Shown piece by piece: positions 5,503 to 9,547 of a DNA stretch of 9,547 nt; positions within the stretch are counted from its first letter, which is position 1, and each line of letters starts with the position of its first letter. Source of the stretch: Lachnospiraceae bacterium UBA3386 (GTDB lineage: Bacteria; Bacillota; Clostridia; Lachnospirales; Lachnospiraceae); NCBI GenBank assembly GCA_002358875.1, contig DEPS01000135.1:1-9547 (forward strand), written 5' to 3'. The notes below the pieces were generated by a model that was not told the origin of the DNA, ran no database searches, and saw only the letters and a list, made by a program, of their open reading frames with translations. The translations under genes and the position numbers were made by a program.

Positions 5503-6845
5503 TTCCCCCGGATATAAGGGTTGGAGAAGAAGGCAGCCACCAGATGCAGGGCCATCACGCACCAGATCAGCGGTTCGCACAAAATGACTGCTCTGTACCC
5601 CGCTTTTGGCACGAACAGCCAGGCGAAGAGACATTTCCCGGCGAGCTCAATGAAACTTGAGATGATGGGCGTTAGCCTGGCGCCAAGTCCCTGCAGCGCC
5701 AGTCTGGTCTGGTGCAGCACACCCAGCACGCCGGTAAACACTGCTGCAAAACGGACATATGCGACAACATTACCGATCAGTTCCGGATTTGTTGATCCGG
5801 AAATCAGGACAGCCAGTTCGTCCGCAAACAGAAACATGATGATAATCGTGATCCCGCAGCAGACCAGATCGTAGATATAGGATTCACGGACTCCACGGAT
5901 GATCCGGTCTCTCTTTCCCGCCCCCTTGTTCTGCGAGACAAAAGTAGAGATCGCCATTCCCATCGCCGTATAGGGCAGTATACTCAGCATGAACAGTTTT
6001 CTGGCTGTCGTATGGCCTGCGATTACAGTCGCCCCAAGGCTGTTGATTCCGGACTGCAGGATCACAGAACCGATGTTAATGACAGAGCCCATAAAGGCCA
6101 TTGCAAATCCCTGCCCGGCCAGCTCCAGAAACAGCTTCTTTTCAAACGTAAAATCTTCTCTGCGCGGAATGAGCATCCGCGCTTTTTTTATAATATAGCC
6201 GGCACAAAGTGCAGCACTGATCCCCTGCGCGATCACTGTCGCAGCCGCGGCGCCCCGCACCCCCATTCCGATTCCCGCCACCAGGAAAATGTCAAGAATG
6301 ACATTCAGGACAGAAGATATGATCAGGAAGACCAGTGTCATGGCGGAATTGCCGATGGCTCGAAGCAGTGACGACAAAAGATTATAGGCGAACATCACCA
6401 CGACCCACCCGCCTATGATCCGAATATATGCCAAGGCCTCTCCGAAAATTACATCCGGCGTCCCCAGCAGACGCAGGAGCGGTCCCAGCCCCAGCAGAGA
6501 CATACCCGTCATCACCGCGACCGTTCCGGCACCGATCACCAGAGAACCGGCAACAGACCTGCGCAGCTTTCTCTCGTCGCCGGCACCGTATGCTCTGGAG
6601 ACGACAATACAGAGACCGTTCCCCAGTGCCTGGGCAAACATGACCATCAGGTCAAAGATCGCGACGTTCGCCCCGACTGCTGCCAACGACTGTTCTCCCA
6701 GATAGTGCCCCACAATCGCAGTATCCGCTGCATTGTAAAGCTGCTGAAATATATACGATATCAGGATCGGCAGCATGAAAATCAGAAGATTTTTCATGAT
6801 CGGACCGCCGATCAGATCGACCTGTCTATTCCAATTTTTTAACAT
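5499..6845 (-). CDS. MATE family efflux transporter
   Basis: A 448-aa membrane protein of the multidrug and toxic compound extrusion family, which couples export of cationic or other compounds to Na+ or H+ influx. The N-terminus carries the family hallmark LPILISYIFQQLYNAADTAIVGHYLG (split here only for reading: helix 1 then NAADTAIVGH), followed by LAAVGANVAIFDLMVMF and the GNGLCIVVSRAYGAGD loop. The second half repeats the pattern with a GINSLGATVIAGHTTARKL segment and TFVSQNKGAGKRD. About twelve hydrophobic segments can be followed, giving normal length. The ATG at 6845 has only a weak GGA-type ribosome binding site; M17 is an alternative but would cut the usual N-terminal region. Repeat copy B lies upstream and repeat copy A supplies the final stop codon, so the last residues (RGK) sit at the repeat junction. 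Substrate unknown. Confidence 0.94.
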   Translation of the reverse strand: MLKNWNRQVDLIGGPIMKNLLIFMLPILISYIFQQLYNAADTAIVGHYLGEQSLAAVGANVAIFDLMVMFAQALGNGLCIVVSRAYGAGDERKLRRSVAGSLVIGAGTVAVMTGMSLLGLGPLLRLLGTPDVIFGEALAYIRIIGGWVVVMFAYNLLSSLLRAIGNSAMTLVFLIISSVLNVILDIFLVAGIGMGVRGAAAATVIAQGISAALCAGYIIKKARMLIPRREDFTFEKKLFLELAGQGFAMAFMGSVINIGSVILQSGINSLGATVIAGHTTARKLFMLSILPYTAMGMAISTFVSQNKGAGKRDRIIRGVRESYIYDLVCCGITIIIMFLFADELAVLISGSTNPELIGNVVAYVRFAAVFTGVLGVLHQTRLALQGLGARLTPIISSFIELAGKCLFAWLFVPKAGYRAVILCEPLIWCVMALHLVAAFFSNPYIRGK

Positions 6846-6865
6846 CTTTTTTCCAAATAGATCCG

Positions 6866-7000
6866 GTGGAACAGGGGGCGGTTCCTTGTTTCAACTGGTT
6901 TCGGTGGACCGTCCTCTGGTTCACAAAGCACTGAAACTGCGCAGGCGTCAGGGAACGGAGTGGAACGAGGAACCGTCCCTCTGTTCCACTCCCCTGGTTC
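6866..7000 (-). repeat. Intergenic repeat copy B, between the kinase-like gene and the MATE gene
   Basis: The left arm is GTGGAACAGGGGGCGG and following bases (6866-6893). The core is at 6930-6989 and matches copy C at 56 of 60 positions. The right arm (6960-6989) is an imperfect inverted copy of the left arm, so RNA from this region can fold into a long stem. A third arm-like segment (6904-6923) lies inside. The right end is three bases short of the stop codon of the kinase-like gene. Confidence 0.85.
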
Positions 7001-7002
7001 AG

Positions 7003-8163
7003 TCACTTCAAAAGTTCTCTCACGCGCCGTCGGACCAGTTTTTCCATCAGATTAAGCCGCTTTTGAGGGAGGTTGTAACGGGAATGCTTTTTGAAGGAAA
7101 ACTCCGTCATGGAATGGAGGCTTTTTCGAAGCTTCGCGGTCATGTGCTGCCTGGCCATTTCTGTATAATCGTCATAAACGCTGGGGAGAAGAGTATCTGC
7201 ATAGGAGATCAGTGTCTCTTCCGAGATCAGGTCCTCTCTGCCGGCGAAGTTAAAAAGGGAGTTTCCGTGGTCAAAAAGGGGAGCTGCGGCGCAGATCTGG
7301 TTTGATCTGCTGTCAATGATCAGACCGAAATTCCCGAAATGACGGTCTGTGTTATAAATCAGCGCGTCCAGGACGAACATCTCTGCGAGCGCCTCTGTAT
7401 ATTGAGGACCGAGAGCTTTATAGAAAGAGAGCACGGCATTCATCCCGCCGGCTGTGACGAGTCTTCCTGCCGGAAGATAGGAGTGTTCCTTGTCTGTAAA
7501 GAGCGCACATGTCGAGCAGAGCTGTCCCTTCCATCTGGAAAGCCCGTATGGAACAGCATGGATGCCCAGCGCCTGTGCAATCTGATAGGCATAGAATTCT
7601 GCATAAGGTTCGCATCCTGTATTGGAGGCACCGCTTGTCCCGCCTTTAAAGAGCTGCACAGTGCCGCCGATCCTCCGCCAGCATTTGGGGAGCATTCCTG
7701 TCGTTGTGAATTCAGGGCTCGAATGGAAGGTGCTGCGCACGCTGCTGCCATGTCCTGTAAATGCGATCAGCCCGAGCACCCGGCTGAAGCGGTTGTCATA
7801 GAGATTGTACTGGGCAAAAGAGCCGTCAAACTCTTTCTCAGTAACCCAGTAACAGTCATTAAGGGACAGCCCCTTCGAGATGCGGATGATATCCATAGGG
7901 CGGTTCATGGAAAGGCCGCATTTGCTCAGAAAATTCTGTACATATGCCCTGTTGGAGGGGATTGTGCGTCTGCGCAGCCACAAGGACAATCCTTTTTCAT
8001 CCGGGCTGCCGTCCTGTTCCCGTCCAAGATCCAGGGGCAGCAGCTGCATTGCCTCTCTGTTATGCCAGTTGATTCTGACAGCCGGCCTGCTGGTATTCTC
8101 GATGATGCTAAAATCCAGCAGAGGTGTGTCAAAATGCTTCAGGGTGTAAATCTGTTCTTCCAT
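7003..8163 (-). CDS. HipA-like Ser/Thr kinase-fold protein, stand-alone
   Basis: The 386-aa product resembles clostridial HipA-fold kinases. An N-terminal region (about 1-130) ends in LSLNDCYWVTEKEFDGSF, a block I associate with this group. It precedes a kinase core with a candidate ATP-binding lysine K173 (QLFKGG), acidic helix E185-P-Y-A-E189, the catalytic-loop motif NTDRHFGN (271-278; D273, N278) and the metal-binding LFDHG (D298). All expected catalytic residues seem present, so it may be an active kinase. HipA itself phosphorylates glutamyl-tRNA synthetase; the target here is unknown. The frame extends to a GTG at 8283, but the ATG at 8163 has AGGA seven bases upstream, and two TATAAT boxes lie between the two candidates, so I chose 8163. 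No HipB-type HTH partner gene is adjacent, unlike classical hipBA. Confidence 0.8.
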   Translation of the reverse strand: MEEQIYTLKHFDTPLLDFSIIENTSRPAVRINWHNREAMQLLPLDLGREQDGSPDEKGLSLWLRRRTIPSNRAYVQNFLSKCGLSMNRPMDIIRISKGLSLNDCYWVTEKEFDGSFAQYNLYDNRFSRVLGLIAFTGHGSSVRSTFHSSPEFTTTGMLPKCWRRIGGTVQLFKGGTSGASNTGCEPYAEFYAYQIAQALGIHAVPYGLSRWKGQLCSTCALFTDKEHSYLPAGRLVTAGGMNAVLSFYKALGPQYTEALAEMFVLDALIYNTDRHFGNFGLIIDSRSNQICAAAPLFDHGNSLFNFAGREDLISEETLISYADTLLPSVYDDYTEMARQHMTAKLRKSLHSMTEFSFKKHSRYNLPQKRLNLMEKLVRRRVRELLK

Positions 8164-8214
8164 TTGCTTTTCCTGTTCTGATGCGGCAATTGTATTGAAG
8201 GAACTATTATTGTT

Positions 8215-8229
8215 ATTATAGACATTATA
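8215..8229 (-). promoter_or_regulatory. Tandem -10 boxes for the kinase-like gene
   Basis: On the minus strand two perfect TATAAT hexamers occur nine bases apart (plus 8229 to 8224 and 8220 to 8215), about 52-60 bases upstream of the ATG at 8163. No good -35 is found at 17 bases for either; the upstream sequence is a pyrimidine-rich TTTTCTTTCAGG. The position supports the ATG at 8163 rather than the upstream GTG as start. Confidence 0.5.
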
Positions 8230-8260
8230 GACGAGGCTGTACCTGAAAGAAAAGGAAAAA

Positions 8261-8284
8261 AGTGGGGCGGCTCCCTGTTCCACC
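8261..8284. repeat. Partial repeat copy D (single arm)
   Basis: GTGGGGCGGCTCCCTGTTCCACC (from 8262) resembles the left arm of copies B and C (GGGGACGGTTCCTTTGTTTCA) without core or right arm. The in-frame GTG extension of the kinase-like ORF begins inside it. Confidence 0.55.
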
Positions 8285-8296
8285 CAGAATACAAAG

Positions 8297-8334
8297 CGAC
8301 TCCGGCTGATGTTGGCCGGAGTCGTTTGCGTTTT
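8297..8334. terminator. Perfect hairpin in the AraC 3' region, likely terminator
   Basis: CGACTCCGGC (8297-8306) and GCCGGAGTCG (8315-8324) form a perfect 10-bp stem with an eight-base loop. On the plus strand TTTGCGTTTT follows. On the minus strand, in the direction of the AraC gene, CTTTGTATTC follows. No plus-strand gene ends nearby, so it most likely ends the AraC transcript downstream of repeat C, despite the better T-tract on the other strand. Confidence 0.6.
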
Positions 8335-8336
8335 AA

Positions 8337-8470
8337 TGGACCAGGGAATGGAACAGGGGACGGTTCCTTTGTTTCACCTGGTTCTTTTAGGAAGGCTGGC
8401 CTTCCGAAGTACTGAAACTGCGCAGGTGTCAGGGAACGGAGTGGAACGAGGAACCGTCCCCTGGTTCCAC
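8337..8470 (-). repeat. Intergenic repeat copy C, after the AraC gene
   Basis: The left arm (8349-8376) and right arm (8441-8470) are near-perfect inverted copies around GGGGACGGTTCCT, with one-base bulges, giving a stem of about 26 bp. The interior holds a second hairpin (GGAAGGC-TG-GCCTTCC, 8390-8405) and the shared core beginning GAAACTGCGCAGGTGTCAGG. The right end is three bases from the AraC stop codon (8474-8476). Confidence 0.85.
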
Positions 8471-8473
8471 ACC

Positions 8474-9547
8474 CTATTTCGTGGACTGCTTCCGGTATCT
8501 GGCCGGAGTGATGTGCAGCGCTTTCTTGAAGGAGCGTATAAAGGATTCGGGATTTTCGTATCCGAGCTGTTGGCTGATTTCTGCGATCGGGATCGAGGTG
8601 CTGATCAGCATTTCCTCCGCCTTGCGGATCCGCATTGTGCGCTTCCATTCGTTGAAGCCCTGTCCGGTGCTGGTCTTGATCAGTTTGGAGCAGTAGGCGT
8701 CGGAGAAACCAAAATGCTCTGCGACATCTGAGAGAGTCACGCTGGAGAGATTATCCTGGATATAGTGCAGGACACGGAAGTCCTCCTTTCCGGTCGTTCG
8801 GGCATCGGAGACAGAGGATTCCATGACATTCTGATCCTCGCGCATTATTCTGGCAATGAATGTGATCAGCAGTCCGATGAGCATCTGGTCGGAAAACAAG
8901 TCGTAATTGATCTGTTCTTTCCATAGCATCATCACCCTGCGCTGCGCGCCTGAAAGGTCTTTCTGGCCTCTGTGGAAAACGAGATAACGCACCTGCTCGG
9001 AATGGTACAGTCCCTCCGAGAAGAATTCGCTGATCAGGCTGTGCCCATGCATTAAAGGCGCAAACATGCGGTAAAATGTCCCTTTCCGCAGGAGGATGTT
9101 CAGAACAATGGAATCATCGTCGAAGACCTCCATCGTGTGATAGACGCCCGGCGCAATAAAAATCAGATCCCCCTCCAGAAACTGCTTTCTGTCGAGCCCT
9201 ATACTCTGCATGCAGTGTCCGCTGTAGACGAAGACGATCTCAAAAAAATCATGTCTGTGAAGGAAGGGAGGGGTGTAGCGGTTGTGCCTGCTGATCAGTA
9301 CGTTTCTTGTATCTCCTTCGTGAAAATACTCACTATCGTCCATCTCATAGGAAATGATTTCCGGCAGCAGCTCCGGGATGATCAGATGCCGCCGGACGGC
9401 ATCCTGCAGATCAACAGTTTCAAGGAAGGACTTCAGAGATGCTGGCGTCTTCCCTGCTTCAAAATATTCTTTATAAAACAGCTCATCCTCGTTGAGAGAA
9501 AAAAGGCTGTCGTCGATGTCCTGCTCTGCTTGCAGGTGGCCGGTCTG
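8474..9547 (-). CDS. AraC family transcriptional regulator, 5' end beyond the window
   Basis: The C-terminus carries the two helix-turn-helix motifs of AraC/XylS regulators: VTLSDVAEHFGFSDAYCSKL with its long linker helix, then IPIAEISQQLGYENPESFIR and FKKALHITPARYRK. Ahead of them is a cupin-like sensor region (RYTPPFLHRHDFFEIVFVYS, then LEGDLIFIAPGVYHTMEVFD). The first ATG is at 9343, but it has no ribosome binding site. The frame is open for a further 68 codons to the window edge, with protein-like sequence (LNEDELFYKEYFEAGK, then LLPEIISYEMDDSEYFHEGD). I therefore annotate the gene as entering from the right edge, with its start missing. Visible length is 357 codons. It is divergent from nothing in the window; its target genes, perhaps carbohydrate use, cannot be told. 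Repeat C follows three bases after the TAG. Confidence 0.9.
   Translation of the reverse strand, partial: QTGHLQAEQDIDDSLFSLNEDELFYKEYFEAGKTPASLKSFLETVDLQDAVRRHLIIPELLPEIISYEMDDSEYFHEGDTRNVLISRHNRYTPPFLHRHDFFEIVFVYSGHCMQSIGLDRKQFLEGDLIFIAPGVYHTMEVFDDDSIVLNILLRKGTFYRMFAPLMHGHSLISEFFSEGLYHSEQVRYLVFHRGQKDLSGAQRRVMMLWKEQINYDLFSDQMLIGLLITFIARIMREDQNVMESSVSDARTTGKEDFRVLHYIQDNLSSVTLSDVAEHFGFSDAYCSKLIKTSTGQGFNEWKRTMRIRKAEEMLISTSIPIAEISQQLGYENPESFIRSFKKALHITPARYRKQSTK

Larger units (their letters stand above)
8164..8473. other. 310-bp intergenic region between the AraC and kinase-like genes
   Basis: From left to right it holds the ribosome binding site and tandem -10 boxes of the kinase-like gene (8168-8229), partial repeat D (8261-8284), the terminator-like hairpin (8297-8334) and full repeat C (8337-8470). 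No additional gene is supported. Short frames across the repeat encode low-value peptides such as EQGTVPLFH. Confidence 0.7.

Noticed and set aside
6775..7305. A 176-codon plus-strand frame across repeat B
   Set aside because: It spans the MATE 5' end, repeat B and the kinase 3' end in antisense; no domain and no coherent gene.
7339..8181. A 280-codon open frame on the plus strand
   Set aside because: It is antisense to the HipA-like kinase gene; the kinase frame shows ordered catalytic motifs and this one does not.
5386..8470. The repeats as a CRISPR array
   Set aside because: Copies lie more than 1.3 kb apart with genes between them, and have internal inverted arms. This is not a repeat-spacer pattern.
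8309..8731. Plus-strand frame containing EQGTVPLFH and RGTVPWFH
   Set aside because: It is a translation of repeat C and its arms, then antisense to the AraC gene. Such peptides are products of the repeat, not a protein.

Overview
The window looks like chromosomal DNA of a low-to-mid-GC Firmicute, most likely a Clostridia member of the Lachnospiraceae type. That is an inference from strong AGGAGG-like ribosome binding sites, from protein families typical of that group (Rpn/PDDEXK_2 nuclease, RsgA, TfoX-N, DUF1905/DUF1801 pair, MATE pump, AraC regulators), and from intergenic repeats carrying the GGAACCGTCCCC core. No phage, plasmid, CRISPR, rRNA or tRNA signal was seen.

Layout. Positions 1-1182 hold a plus-strand Rpn-family nuclease whose frame is open to the left edge, followed by a strong terminator (1262-1312). 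A 51-codon ORF (1463-1618) overlaps the start of rsgA (1615-2610) by ATGA. On the minus strand lies a HigBA-like toxin-antitoxin pair (2712-3359) in which the toxin is split by a T10 homopolymer. Plus-strand genes follow: a TfoX N-terminal-domain protein (3587-3904), a PAP2 phosphatase (4035-4568), and a coupled DUF1905/DUF1801 pair (4654-5363) ending at a clear terminator (5386-5420).

The right half (5499-9547) is all minus strand. Read in the direction of transcription it holds an AraC regulator (entering from the right edge), a stand-alone HipA-fold kinase, and a MATE exporter. A repeat of about 120-135 bp sits directly after the stop codon of each of these three genes, always in the same orientation (copies C, B and A). 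A fragment of a fourth copy lies upstream of the kinase. In copy A the repeat supplies the MATE stop codon.

The most notable signals are the 3'-end-associated repeat family, the T10-frameshifted toxin whose restored frame ends exactly on the antitoxin start, the small ORF coupled to rsgA, and an operator-like palindrome before the DUF1905/DUF1801 pair. I found no clear evidence for a wholly new multi-gene system. Gene functions are family assignments made by eye.
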